Source of the DNA: an uncultured Flavobacteriaceae bacterium
Lineage (GTDB): Bacteria; Bacteroidota; Bacteroidia; Flavobacteriales; Flavobacteriaceae
Direction of reading: 5' to 3'
Assembly (NCBI GenBank): GCA_943789365.1
Contig: CALSTV010000001.1
Location: forward strand, 62,001-126,000
Length of the DNA stretch: 64,000 bases
Positions 43,559 to 53,207 of the stretch are shown piece by piece; within the stretch, counting starts at the first letter, position 1, and each line of letters opens with the position of its first letter. The position numbers and the translations under genes are program-made. The notes below the pieces were generated by a model, which worked only from the letters and a program-made list of their open reading frames with translations, was not told the DNA's origin and searched no databases.

Positions 43559-43719
43559 AACTTTTTCTTTTTATCTATTGCAGAAATAAAAAAGCTACAG
43601 GGAGTGAGAAAAGTAATGCGCTATCATACTTCCCAAACATCAATGATAATCCAATTATAAACTGAATTATTCCTAAGATTCGGGGGCATCATAGCTGATT
43701 TATTTTCCTAATTGAAATG

Positions 43720-43749
43720 CAAAAGTAAAACAAATACCTATTAAAACAA
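43720..43749 (-). promoter_or_regulatory. Promoter of the RHS toxin operon
   Basis: On the minus strand, TTG (43749-43747), exactly 19 bases, then TACTTTTG (43727-43720). Both elements match the Bacteroidetes consensus perfectly. The leader to the RHS ATG at 43558 would be about 155 bases. The rest of the gap to bshA (43559-44028) shows no gene and no clear hairpin. Confidence 0.75.
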
Positions 43750-44028
43750 ACAGCCATTCAAATGAGCAGCGTCTATTCTCTTAAAAAATGAAAAGGGTAT
43801 GCTAACTGTTGTTACCTGAGAATGCTATATTTTATAGTAGCTACAGCCATTTTTAATCAGCGTCAAAAGTTGAGAAACTACTGAATTGTATAGACAATGT
43901 TAAAATTTTGAAGAAACCTCTGAAGTGCTCACTTTGCGTTTAAAAACAGGTGCCTAAAATATTGGGATACTTACATATGTGCAATAAGTAACCCCACATA
44001 TTTCACAAAGCTAAACTAAATACTACGA

Positions 44029-45165
44029 TTACTTATCCCTCAAAGCGTCTAATTTCTTATAAATAGCCTCATAATCCGGTAATATTTCTTCAATAGCGAA
44101 TTTCTTTGAATGGGTATATGCATTGTCTTTAAATTCCTCCAATCTTTCTTTGTCTTGAAGCATATAAATGGCATTTTTAGCCATTTCTTTTACAGCACCA
44201 ACAGGACTTAAAAAACCAGTAACTCCCTGAACATTTACCTCTGGAAGTCCTCCTGAATTACTTGAAATTACTGGACTTCGCGCCGCCATTGCTTCCAATG
44301 CCGCCAACCCAAAACTTTCGGTTTCAGAGGGTAACAAAAAGACATCCGTATAGCATAATATTTTTTCAAGTTCAACACTGTTCCCTAAAAACAAAATATC
44401 TTCGTAAATCCCATGTTCTTTTGCCCGTACACGTGCTGCTTGTAAATCGGGCCCCTCTCCTACTAGTAATAGTTTTGAAGGAATCTCTTTTTGAACTTCA
44501 TAAAAAACATCTACAACATCTTGTGTTCGTTTTACAGGCCTAAAGTTACTAATATGTGTTAATATATGTTCGTTATCAGGGGCTATGGTAATACGTTGGC
44601 ATTCCTTATGCAAAACTTCAGGATATTTCTCGAGTTCAATAAAATTATAAATGACATCAATCTCTTTTCGAATGTCGAACAAGTCTAATGTTTGCTTTTT
44701 TAAACTTTCAGAAACCGTAGTGACCGCATCTGAATGATTGATACTGAATTCTACTGCTGTTTTATAACTAGGATGACTTCCAACCAGCGTAATATCTGTA
44801 CCATGCAAGGTGGTTACCACTTTTACATCAACACCTTGTTCATGGAGTATTTGTTTTGCCATATAGGCTGCATAGGCATGCGGAATGGCATAGTGTACAT
44901 GTAAAATCTCAAGCTTGTACTTCGAAACGACTTCCACCATTTTAGAAGACAAAGCCAATTCATAGGGCTGATACTCAAAAAGAGGATACTCTTTAATTTG
45001 TACTTGATGAAAATGCAAACCGCTAGAAATCAAATCCAAACGTACAGGTTGATTGTAGGTTATAAAATGTACTTCGTGGCCTTTATGAGCCAAGGCCATT
45101 CCTAGTTCAGTAGCGACAACCCCACTACCTCCAAATGTTGGATAACAAACAATTCCTATTTTCAT
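44029..45165 (-). CDS. bshA: N-acetyl-alpha-D-glucosaminyl L-malate synthase BshA
   Basis: A 378-residue GT4 glycosyltransferase that links UDP-GlcNAc to L-malate, the first step of bacillithiol synthesis. The start MKIGIVCYPTFGGSGVVATE is a BshA signature. LHVHYAIPHAYAAYMAKQIL, LHGTDITLVGSHPSYK and the donor site LLPSETESFGLAALEAM are all present. Length is typical. Other bacillithiol genes are not in the window. Downstream on the same strand comes the gap and then the RHS locus. Confidence 0.95.
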   Translation of the reverse strand: MKIGIVCYPTFGGSGVVATELGMALAHKGHEVHFITYNQPVRLDLISSGLHFHQVQIKEYPLFEYQPYELALSSKMVEVVSKYKLEILHVHYAIPHAYAAYMAKQILHEQGVDVKVVTTLHGTDITLVGSHPSYKTAVEFSINHSDAVTTVSESLKKQTLDLFDIRKEIDVIYNFIELEKYPEVLHKECQRITIAPDNEHILTHISNFRPVKRTQDVVDVFYEVQKEIPSKLLLVGEGPDLQAARVRAKEHGIYEDILFLGNSVELEKILCYTDVFLLPSETESFGLAALEAMAARSPVISSNSGGLPEVNVQGVTGFLSPVGAVKEMAKNAIYMLQDKERLEEFKDNAYTHSKKFAIEEILPDYEAIYKKLDALRDK

Positions 45166-45228
45166 AAAAGAGATTTAAAAATACCTTGGATTAGTGTCTT
45201 TTTTGTGGAGATACTTACACGTAAAGAC

Positions 45229-46152
45229 TTATTTATTTTGATCTTTAATGATCTTCTTTATTTCGGCCATTTCCTTTAGTTTTTCACGAGATTCTGTGAT
45301 AGGCGTTCCGAAATAAGATTTGCCTCCTTCCACAGATTTTGTCACCCCTGTTTGTCCAAGTATGACAGCACCTTTACCAATAGTAATTCCGCTGGTTGTT
45401 CCTACTTGTCCCCATATGGTAACCTCATCTTCAATCACCACGCAACCAGCGATTCCCGTCTGAGAAGCAATTAAACATTTTCTGCCAATTACGGTATCGT
45501 GACCTACGTGCACTTGGTTGTCTACCTTTGTACCTTCTTTAATTATGGTATCACCCGAAACCCCTCTATCTATAGAACACAACGCACCTAAATCTACGCG
45601 GTCTTCAAGTACAACCCTACCTCCAGAAGTGAGTTTATCATAGCCCTCTGGTCTGTTTTTATAATAGAATGCATCTCCGCCTAATACAGTTCCAGCATGT
45701 ATAGTTACGTTATTCCCTATAACACAATTATCATAAATAACCACATTTGGATGAATCAAACAGTTTTCTCCAATGCGTACTTGATTCCCAATAAATACTT
45801 GCGGTTGTATGATGGTATTCTTTCCAATTACGGCTGAGTCACTAATACGCGACGCACTCGATACAAAAGGGTTGAAATGGTTTGTTAGCTTATTAAAGTC
45901 TCGAAAAGGATCGTCAGAAATTAAAAGTGCCTTTCCTTCTGGACACGAAACTTCTTTATTGATCAAGACAATAGTAGCAGCAGACTCTAGTGCTTTATCG
46001 TAATACTTGGGATGATCTACAAATACAATATCTCCAGGAGTTACCACATGAATTTCATTCATTCCCAAAACGGGAAAATTGTCAGGGCCAACAGCCGCAC
46101 AATTCAATAATTCAGAAACACTTTTAAGTGTTTGGGCAGTTTTAAACTTCAT
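45229..46152 (-). CDS. LpxD-like UDP-3-O-acylglucosamine N-acyltransferase paralogue
   Basis: A 307-residue left-handed beta-helix acyltransferase. The N-terminal LpxD-like uridine-binding part is followed by hexapeptide repeats (SDSAVIGKNTIIQPQVFIGN through GVTKSVEGGKSYFG). The active-site-like HVGHDTVIG is present, as in LpxD. The start is placed at the ATG at 46152 (MKFKTAQTLKS); the longer frame adds 13 unconserved residues. It is one of two LpxD-type genes here, downstream of efp in the lipid A block, and may handle a different sugar or acyl chain. Confidence 0.82.
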   Translation of the reverse strand: MKFKTAQTLKSVSELLNCAAVGPDNFPVLGMNEIHVVTPGDIVFVDHPKYYDKALESAATIVLINKEVSCPEGKALLISDDPFRDFNKLTNHFNPFVSSASRISDSAVIGKNTIIQPQVFIGNQVRIGENCLIHPNVVIYDNCVIGNNVTIHAGTVLGGDAFYYKNRPEGYDKLTSGGRVVLEDRVDLGALCSIDRGVSGDTIIKEGTKVDNQVHVGHDTVIGRKCLIASQTGIAGCVVIEDEVTIWGQVGTTSGITIGKGAVILGQTGVTKSVEGGKSYFGTPITESREKLKEMAEIKKIIKDQNK

Positions 46153-46264
46153 AGGTTGTATGGTTTCATAAATCTCTAATTCAGAAAACAAAAAAGAGGG
46201 ATTCTTACTAACTTATTTTCTAAGTTTTTTAGCCCCCCCCTGTATTAGTATTGCTTTACAAGAA

Positions 46265-46831
46265 CTATTCTTTTATACGTTCTTGGTACGTACCTTTAGT
46301 TGTTTCTACCTTAATCTTGTCACCTTCATTGATAAAAAGAGGTACGTTTATTGTAGCACCGGTTTCTACCGTTGCAGGTTTTGTCGCATTGGTTGCTGTA
46401 TTTCCTTTTACACCAGGTTCTGTATAAGTAACTTCTAAAATAACACTTGCAGGCATATCAACCGCCAGTGGCAATTCGTCTTCAGTTCTTACAATAACCG
46501 TTACCACTTCACCTTCTTTCATAAGTTCAGGAGCATCTAAAATTGCTTTTTCCAAGGTAATTTGGTTGTAATCTGTGGTATTCATAAAATTGTACATATT
46601 ACCATCTGCATACAAATACTGGTATTTTCTTGTCTCCACACGTACTTCTTCAATTTTATGACCTGCAGAAAAGGTATTATCAATCACTTTTCCTGAGGTT
46701 AAACTTTTCAGTTTTGTACGCACAAAAGCAGGACCTTTTCCTGGTTTTACATGTTGAAATTCAATTATTTTATAAGTATCGCTGTTGTACTTAATACACA
46801 ATCCATTTCTAATATCTGATGTTGATGCCAT
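46265..46831 (-). CDS. efp: Elongation factor P
   Basis: 188 residues that stimulate peptide-bond formation at polyproline stretches. The three-domain layout is complete: an N-terminal KOW-like domain with the loop QHVKPGKGPAFVRTKLK (Lys at the usual modification site), an OB domain (YLYADGNMYNFMNTTDYNQI) and a C-terminal OB domain (ASVILEVTYTEPGVKGNTAT). It is embedded in the lipid A gene block between lpxA and the lpxD paralogue, a known Bacteroidetes gene order. Confidence 0.96.
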   Translation of the reverse strand: MASTSDIRNGLCIKYNSDTYKIIEFQHVKPGKGPAFVRTKLKSLTSGKVIDNTFSAGHKIEEVRVETRKYQYLYADGNMYNFMNTTDYNQITLEKAILDAPELMKEGEVVTVIVRTEDELPLAVDMPASVILEVTYTEPGVKGNTATNATKPATVETGATINVPLFINEGDKIKVETTKGTYQERIKE

Positions 46832-46868
46832 TATTTCAAATTTATTTTGTTATGCTCTTTTTTGTTAA

Positions 46869-47654
46869 TTACTGATTACCAGAATAACCTTTCATAATAC
46901 CACGCTTAGAATTTCTAATAAAAGTGATAATTTCATCGCGTTCAGGAGTTGCCTTCATTTCGGCCTCAATTTTCTCCACTGCTTGCGTATTGTTGAAAGT
47001 TTTTTGGTATAAGATTCTATAGATGTCCTGAATCTCATTAATTTTTTCTGATACAAATCCTCTCCTACGCAATCCGATAGAATTGATTCCTACATAGGAT
47101 AAAGGTTCTTTTGCCGCCTTTGTATAGGGTGGTACATCTTTACGTACCAAGGATCCACCAGAAATCATAGCATGCGCACCAATATTTATAAATTGATGGA
47201 TAGCTGATAAACCTCCTAATACTGCATAATCACCAATTGTTACATGTCCTCCTAACAAAACACCGTTTACAATGATGGCGTTGTTCCCAACCACACAATC
47301 ATGTGCGATATGTGCCGTTGCCATGATCAAACAATTGTCTCCTATTTGTGTTTTCCCTGAAGCTTTGGTTCCTCTATTGATCGTTACGCACTCTCTTATG
47401 GTGGTGTTATTTCCAATAACCGTTAAGGAATCTTCTCCTTCAAACTTTAAATCTTGTGGAATGGCAGAAATAACAGCACCAGGAAAAATTCTACAATTGT
47501 CGCCAATTCGAGCACCTTCCATGATGGTTACATTCGAACCAATCCAAGTACCCGACCCGATGATTACATTTTTATGCACCGTTGTAAAAGGTTCAATGAC
47601 AACGTTTCTTGCTATTTTTGCTTCTGGATGTACGTATGCTAAGGGTTGATTCAT
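46869..47654 (-). CDS. lpxA: UDP-N-acetylglucosamine acyltransferase LpxA
   Basis: A 261-residue trimeric left-handed beta-helix enzyme, the first step of lipid A synthesis. It starts HPEAKIARNVVIEPFTTVHK, the repeats carry the catalytic His region LIMATAHIAHDCVVG, and the C-terminal helical domain (LRRRGFVSEKINEIQDIYRI) identifies LpxA rather than LpxD. It starts one base after the lpxC-fabZ stop, so the block is tightly coupled. Confidence 0.96.
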   Translation of the reverse strand: MNQPLAYVHPEAKIARNVVIEPFTTVHKNVIIGSGTWIGSNVTIMEGARIGDNCRIFPGAVISAIPQDLKFEGEDSLTVIGNNTTIRECVTINRGTKASGKTQIGDNCLIMATAHIAHDCVVGNNAIIVNGVLLGGHVTIGDYAVLGGLSAIHQFINIGAHAMISGGSLVRKDVPPYTKAAKEPLSYVGINSIGLRRRGFVSEKINEIQDIYRILYQKTFNNTQAVEKIEAEMKATPERDEIITFIRNSKRGIMKGYSGNQ

Positions 47655-47655
47655 A

Positions 47656-49047
47656 TTATTTCTTTTTTGCGATTTGTGCCATTAAAGCAGCTTCCACTAC
47701 CAATTTATTATTTGCATAACCGTATGCTTGCATATGACAAATTCCTCGGCGAATTGGTGTTATCAATTCTGCTCTAAATATTAGGGTGTCACCTGGCAAT
47801 ACTTTTTGTTTGAACTTTACATTGTCCATTTTCATAAAAAATGTCAAATAGTTCTCTGGGTCTGGAACGGTATTTAATACTAAAACACCTCCACATTGCG
47901 CCATTGCTTCTACCTGGAGTACGCCCGGCATTACAGGAGCTTCCGGAAAATGCCCTACAAAGAAAGGCTCATTCATCGAAACATTTTTCATCCCTACTAC
48001 ATGCGTATCCGATAATTCCAAAATTCTATCAATCAATAAAAAAGGAGGACGGTGTGGCAATATCTCCATGATTTTATGAATATCCATTAATGGAGGTTGA
48101 CTTAAATCAAATTGTGGAATGTTGTTTCTTTTTTCTTGTTTGATGATGTTCGCCAATTTTTTCGCAAACTTCGTATTGATAGAATGTCCTGGTTTGTTGG
48201 CAATAACCTTTCCGCGAATCGGCATACCTACCAAGGCTAAATCACCAATTACATCCAGTAGTTTATGTCTTGCTGCTTCATTTGCCCAATGCAAGGTTAA
48301 GTTATCAAGTATTCCATTGGCTTTAACAGAAATCTCATCTTTATCAAAAGCCTTTTTCAATTTAACTAAGGTTTCATCAGAAATTTCTTTATCTACATAT
48401 ACAATGGCATTGTTTAAGTCACCACCTTTGATAAGGTCGTTGTCCAATAACATTTCTAATTCGTGCAGAAAACTAAAGGTTCTTGCCTTTGAAATTTCTT
48501 CCTTAAAATCGGAAATTCTGTTTAAGTTCGCATTTTGAGTTCCTAAAATCTGAGTACCAAAATCTACCATAGTTGTAACTTGGTATTCATCTGAAGGCAT
48601 GATCATAATTTCACTACCTGTAGCCTCTTCTTTTAAACTTATTACTTCTTTAACAATGTATTCTTCGACAGGTTCACCTTGTTCTACAACAATGGCTTTC
48701 TCTAAGGCTTCTACAAAATATTTCGAAGATCCATCCATAATAGGAGGTTCTGCTGCGTCAATCTCTATGATAAGATTTGTTATTCCTAAACCAACCGCTG
48801 CCGCCAATACATGTTCAGAAGTATGGATACTTACGCCATTTTTTTCAAGATTGGTACCTCGTTGTGTATCCACTACGTATTCCGCTCGTGGTTCTATCGT
48901 TGGCTTCCCTTCTAAATCCACCCTAACAAAGGCATATCCTTGGTTTGTTCCAGCAGGTTTAAAAGTCATGGTTACCTCTTTTCCGGTGTGTAATCCAATC
49001 CCTTTAAGCGTAATTTCGTTTTGTATGGTTTTTTGATTCAGTTGCAT
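47656..49047 (-). CDS. lpxC/fabZ: Bifunctional LpxC deacetylase / FabZ dehydratase fusion
   Basis: 463 residues. Residues about 1-305 are LpxC, the zinc-dependent UDP-3-O-acyl-GlcNAc deacetylase: IGLHTGKEVTMTFKPA, zinc ligands in SIHTSEHVLAAAVGLG, and HKLLDVIGDL. Residues about 315-463 are FabZ, the hydroxyacyl-ACP dehydratase: LPHRPPFLLIDRIL, FFVGHFPEAPVMPGVLQVEA. The fusion of lipid A and fatty acid steps is typical of Bacteroidetes. It starts one base after lpxD. Confidence 0.96.
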   Translation of the reverse strand: MQLNQKTIQNEITLKGIGLHTGKEVTMTFKPAGTNQGYAFVRVDLEGKPTIEPRAEYVVDTQRGTNLEKNGVSIHTSEHVLAAAVGLGITNLIIEIDAAEPPIMDGSSKYFVEALEKAIVVEQGEPVEEYIVKEVISLKEEATGSEIMIMPSDEYQVTTMVDFGTQILGTQNANLNRISDFKEEISKARTFSFLHELEMLLDNDLIKGGDLNNAIVYVDKEISDETLVKLKKAFDKDEISVKANGILDNLTLHWANEAARHKLLDVIGDLALVGMPIRGKVIANKPGHSINTKFAKKLANIIKQEKRNNIPQFDLSQPPLMDIHKIMEILPHRPPFLLIDRILELSDTHVVGMKNVSMNEPFFVGHFPEAPVMPGVLQVEAMAQCGGVLVLNTVPDPENYLTFFMKMDNVKFKQKVLPGDTLIFRAELITPIRRGICHMQAYGYANNKLVVEAALMAQIAKKK

Positions 49048-49048
49048 T

Positions 49049-50083
49049 TTATTTTTCTTTTAATGCTTTAATTTCTTTTTCTAATTCTTTTATTTTATCG
49101 ACATATTCAGGTAAATTCCTAAATATGGCTGATGATCTATTCCATTTCTGAATGTTGAATGCAGGAAAGCCAATAACAATATCATTGTCTTTAACATTCT
49201 TACGTACCCCTGTCTTTCCAGAGATTACAACATGGTCTCCAATTTTTATATGTCCACTAAGTGCTGCTTGTCCTCCCATTTTCACAAACTTCCCTACTTT
49301 GGTAGAACCCGCAATTCCGGTTTGAGCAGCAATTACTGTATGCTCATCAATTTCTACGTTGTGTGCAATTTGAATGAGATTGTCTAATTTCACACCTTTT
49401 TTAATAATAGTAGACCCTAATGTAGCTCTATCAATTGTTGTGTTTGCACCAATATCAACATGGTCTTCTATAACAACATTTCCAATTTGAGGAACCGCAG
49501 TATAACTGCCGTCTTCACCTGGGGCAAAACCAAAACCATCTGCTCCTATGACAGCACCAGCATGTATTTTACATTGTTTTCCTATAACACATTCCGAATA
49601 AACCTTTACTCCAGAAAACAAGGTAGTACCTTCACCGATCACTACATTGTCACCAATATAGCAATTTGGGTAAATTTTTACATCATCCCCTATCTTTACA
49701 TTTTCTCCAATATATGAAAAAGCACCAACATATAAATTGATACCGAGCGAAGCTGAATCACTCACAAAATGTGGATCCTCTTTCCCTACTTTATTATTTT
49801 TAACTTCATTGTAAAAAGTCAATAATTTTGTAAAAGATTGGTAGGCATCTGCTACTTTGATTAACGTCGCTGAAATTTCCTTTGTCGGTTCAAAACTGGC
49901 ATTTACGATGGCAATCGATGCTTCTGTGGTATAGATATAAGGGCTGTACTTTTCATTGGATAAAAAAGTCAAGGAACCTTCCGTCCCTTCCTCTATTTTA
50001 GAAAGTCTAGAAACCTCAATAGCTGGATTCCCAACAATCTCTCCTTCTAACAATTCTGCTATTTGTGTTGCTGTAAACTTCAT
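49049..50083 (-). CDS. lpxD: UDP-3-O-(3-hydroxyacyl)glucosamine N-acyltransferase LpxD
   Basis: 344 residues from the ATG at 50083 (MKFTATQIAELLEGEIVGNP). The upstream TTG start adds only three residues. An N-terminal uridine-binding domain (LTFLSNEKYSPYIYTTEA) precedes the hexapeptide helix with the catalytic IQIAHNVEIDEHTV. It ends with a short coiled helix (VDKIKELEKEIKALKEK). It heads the tightly packed lpxD-lpxC/fabZ-lpxA block. Confidence 0.95.
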   Translation of the reverse strand: MKFTATQIAELLEGEIVGNPAIEVSRLSKIEEGTEGSLTFLSNEKYSPYIYTTEASIAIVNASFEPTKEISATLIKVADAYQSFTKLLTFYNEVKNNKVGKEDPHFVSDSASLGINLYVGAFSYIGENVKIGDDVKIYPNCYIGDNVVIGEGTTLFSGVKVYSECVIGKQCKIHAGAVIGADGFGFAPGEDGSYTAVPQIGNVVIEDHVDIGANTTIDRATLGSTIIKKGVKLDNLIQIAHNVEIDEHTVIAAQTGIAGSTKVGKFVKMGGQAALSGHIKIGDHVVISGKTGVRKNVKDNDIVIGFPAFNIQKWNRSSAIFRNLPEYVDKIKELEKEIKALKEK

Positions 50084-50123
50084 TAACTGCAAAAGTATAA
50101 AAATAAACTGTATCCTACCAATC

Positions 50124-51353
50124 CTATTTCTTTGGGTAACAAATAAAATATTTAACGACTGGTTTAGTTAAAGCCTGAATATTTAATTGATCCGAAGCAT
50201 TCGTAATGTCTTCTATTTTTTCGTTTTTAAAATAAATATTTATCTTACTCTTTGAAGCGTCATATGCCTGATTTTCAACCTTATCCACAAAAACGAAATA
50301 AGACATTTCTTCTTTTGTTATGTTTAACTCCTGCTGCTTTTCAGCAAAAATGCTGTCGAAATACGAGTTAGAAATAGGCTCACTCTTCAATTCTATTTTT
50401 AACAATTCTCTATTGATAATCATTCTCGATAAGGTTGAAAGCACATAATCATCATGACTTATCCAATCTTTAATGGCAGAAAGAATATCATAATCATCCA
50501 GTTTAGCAAAAGTCTTCAGGATATCATTGTCAAAATTAGATTTGGATATTTGTTGCTTTAGAAAAAACTGAAAAGCCTTACTTGCCGGTAAATCAACCCC
50601 TTTTGAAGAAAGTTCATTTGCCCTTCTCAGTAAATTTACAAGCATTTTTTCAGCTACAACTCCCGTTTTATGCAAGTACACCTGCCAATACATTAAACGA
50701 CGTCCCACGATAAATTTTTCTGCTGAATAAATTCCTTTCTCCTCCAAAACCAACTCATCATTCACAACATTAAGCATCGATATCAAGCGTTCAGAATTGA
50801 TATTTCCTTCAGCAACACCGCTGTAAAAACTATCGCGTTTTAAATAATCTAAACGATCCATATCTAATTGACTTGAAATCAATTGATGCATGAAGTTACG
50901 CTCATACTTCCCCTCAAATATTTGAATCGCCAGACTGAGTTTTCCTTGAAATTCTTTGTTTAGCGACTTCATAAAAGCCAAAGAAATCTCTTCATGACTA
51001 ATGCCTGTTACGATGCTGTGTTCCAAAGCATGCGAAAAAGGGCCATGACCAATATCATGCAATAAAATAGCTATATAAAGCGCTGTAGCCTCATCGTCCG
51101 AAATCGCTACATCTTTTGTTCTTAGCGTTTGAACGGCGGTTTGCATCAAATGCATGCACCCTATGGCATGGTGGAAGCGTGTATGATGTGCTCCTAGGTA
51201 CACCAAATATGACAAACCTACTTGTGAAATCCTTCTTAAACGCTGAAAATAAGAGTGTTCAATTAAATCGAAAATTAATGCATTGGGAATAGCAATAAAT
51301 CCGTAAATTGGGTCGTTTAATATCTTAAGTTTGTTCGTGTTTTTTGGGCTCAA
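50124..51353 (-). CDS. HD-domain phosphohydrolase
   Basis: A 409-residue metal-dependent hydrolase of the dGTPase/SAMHD1-like HD group. The HD residues are in HTRFHHAIGCMHLMQ, LLHDIGHGPFSHALEHS and a late Asp in SSQLDMDRLDYLKRDSFYSG. The start is TTG at 51353 (SPKNTNKLKILNDPIYGFI); no better ATG lies nearby. It precedes lpxD by 40 bases on the same strand, a gene order often seen in Flavobacteria. The substrate is not known. Confidence 0.88.
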   Translation of the reverse strand: MSPKNTNKLKILNDPIYGFIAIPNALIFDLIEHSYFQRLRRISQVGLSYLVYLGAHHTRFHHAIGCMHLMQTAVQTLRTKDVAISDDEATALYIAILLHDIGHGPFSHALEHSIVTGISHEEISLAFMKSLNKEFQGKLSLAIQIFEGKYERNFMHQLISSQLDMDRLDYLKRDSFYSGVAEGNINSERLISMLNVVNDELVLEEKGIYSAEKFIVGRRLMYWQVYLHKTGVVAEKMLVNLLRRANELSSKGVDLPASKAFQFFLKQQISKSNFDNDILKTFAKLDDYDILSAIKDWISHDDYVLSTLSRMIINRELLKIELKSEPISNSYFDSIFAEKQQELNITKEEMSYFVFVDKVENQAYDASKSKINIYFKNEKIEDITNASDQLNIQALTKPVVKYFICYPKK

Positions 51354-51515
51354 TGTTAGCTGTTTTTAGAAAAAAACAAAGATAGCAATCTTTATGAGAC
51401 AGGAACTAGGTTTTGAAAGGAAGATAACAAACGTGATAGCGCCATATAAATGAAGTGCAATCATTCGTAGAAAGAAATATAAAGGATACACAATCCTACT
51501 AAAACACAATTAAAA

Positions 51516-53063
51516 ATGAAAAACATACATATTCTTTGGGTCGATGATGAGATTGAGTTGTTAAAACCTCACATTCTCTTTTTGGAAGCTAAAAATTACG
51601 AGGTTTCTAAATGTACCAACGGTGCGGATGCTATTGACTTAATTCAAGAAAACAATTATGATATTGTTTTTTTAGATGAAAATATGCCCGGCCTAACCGG
51701 TATTGAAACACTTACAGAAATTAAAAACAATAAGCCAAACCTTCCCGTTATTATGATCACTAAGAGTGAGGAGGAATATATAATGGAAGATGCCATTGGT
51801 TCAAAAATCGCGGATTACCTTATAAAACCCGTGAATCCTAATCAAATTCTATTGAGTTTAAAAAAGAACTTAGACCATTCTAGATTGATTTCGGAAAAAA
51901 CAACTTCCAATTACCAACAGGAATTCAGAAAGATAGCAATGGATTTAGCTATGGTGAATTCTTATGAGGAATGGATTGAACTCTACCATAAACTGTTGTA
52001 TTGGGAATTAGAATTAGAAAATATTGACGATACAGGAATGTTGAGCATTCTAGAAAGTCAAAAACAAGAAGCGAATAGTTTGTTTTTCAAATTCATTAAA
52101 AAAAATTATGAAGATTTGTTGACTGCAGTTCACAAGCCCGTGTTCTCTCATACACTTTTTAAAGAAACTATCTTACCAGAAATGACCAACCCAAATGGAA
52201 CTTTATTATTGGTAATTGACAATCTTCGTTATGACCAATGGAAAGTTCTAGAACCTCATTTAGCTCCTTTCTACAAGAAGACGAAAGAAACTTCATATTT
52301 CAGCATTCTTCCTACCGCCACACAATATGCACGAAATGCAATATTCTCTGGCTTAACTCCGTTAGAAATGGAAAGAAGGCATCCAAATTACTGGAAAAAC
52401 GATGAAGATGAAGGAGGAAAAAACTTATATGAAAAAGAGTTTTTAGCAGCACAAATTCAAAGACTAAAACCTTCATTAACCCACGAATATCACAAAATTA
52501 CAACCTTAAAAGGCGCCAAGGAACTAGACAACAATTTTAACAGCCAAAAAACAAATGACCTTTCTGTAGTTGTGTACAATTTTGTTGACATGCTATCGCA
52601 TTCTAAAACAGAATTAGATGTTATTAAAGAACTTGCTGGTGACGATAAAGCGTATCGTTCTCTTACCTTAAGTTGGTTTAAAAACTCACCTATTTACAGC
52701 ACCATTCAAAAAGCGCAAAAGGCAGGTATGCAATTGATTATCACCACCGATCATGGAACGATTAATAGCAAAACACCTTCAAAAGTTATTGGAAATAAAA
52801 ACATCAGTTCTAACTTGAGATATAAGACTGGAAGAAGTCTTTCTTATGAAGAAAAAGATGTTTACGCCGTAAGAAATCCTAAAGACATTTTCCTACCAAC
52901 CCAACACATGAATAGTTCCTTTGTGTTTGCGAAAGAGGATTTGTTTTTTGCATACCCTAACAACTACAACCATTTTGTAAAATACTATAAAAACACCTAC
53001 CAGCATGGTGGTATTTCTCTCGAAGAAATGATTATTCCTTGTGCAATTTTTGAACCGAAATAA
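51516..53063 (+). CDS. porX: PorX: response regulator with PglZ phosphatase domain, type IX secretion control
   Basis: 515 residues. The N-terminal receiver (1-~120) has the acidic pocket ILWVDDEIELL, phospho-acceptor VFLDENMPG and the Lys of MITKSEEEY. The C-terminal PglZ-type alkaline-phosphatase-like domain (about 190-515) has LLLVIDNLRYDQW, ATQYARNAIFSGLTP and ITTDHGTINSKTPSKV as metal-site segments. This architecture is that of PorX, which with the kinase PorY controls type IX secretion genes in Bacteroidetes. It implies a type IX system in this organism. Confidence 0.95.
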   Translation: MKNIHILWVDDEIELLKPHILFLEAKNYEVSKCTNGADAIDLIQENNYDIVFLDENMPGLTGIETLTEIKNNKPNLPVIMITKSEEEYIMEDAIGSKIADYLIKPVNPNQILLSLKKNLDHSRLISEKTTSNYQQEFRKIAMDLAMVNSYEEWIELYHKLLYWELELENIDDTGMLSILESQKQEANSLFFKFIKKNYEDLLTAVHKPVFSHTLFKETILPEMTNPNGTLLLVIDNLRYDQWKVLEPHLAPFYKKTKETSYFSILPTATQYARNAIFSGLTPLEMERRHPNYWKNDEDEGGKNLYEKEFLAAQIQRLKPSLTHEYHKITTLKGAKELDNNFNSQKTNDLSVVVYNFVDMLSHSKTELDVIKELAGDDKAYRSLTLSWFKNSPIYSTIQKAQKAGMQLIITTDHGTINSKTPSKVIGNKNISSNLRYKTGRSLSYEEKDVYAVRNPKDIFLPTQHMNSSFVFAKEDLFFAYPNNYNHFVKYYKNTYQHGGISLEEMIIPCAIFEPK

Positions 53064-53184
53064 CAGATTCTTTAAGTTTCACTTTATTCCCCATTACTTT
53101 ATAAAAAGTTAACAACCGAAAATTACTATTTGTGGCTATTTATATCGCTTATTAAAAAACTTTCAAGACTCACACAAATATTCT

Positions 53185-53192
53185 TATTTTTG
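53185..53192 (+). promoter_or_regulatory. -7 promoter element upstream of tsaE
   Basis: TATTTTTG matches TAnnTTTG exactly. It lies inside the longer frame that could start at 53130, so transcription from here supports the ATG at 53208 as start. No good TTG is found at the -33 position. Confidence 0.5.
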
Positions 53193-53207
53193 TATAAAAT
53201 GCAAACG

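Noticed and set aside
46837-46844. TAAATTTG as promoter of efp
   Set aside because: It lies only five bases before the ATG and no TTG is found at -33; efp is probably transcribed with the lipid A block.
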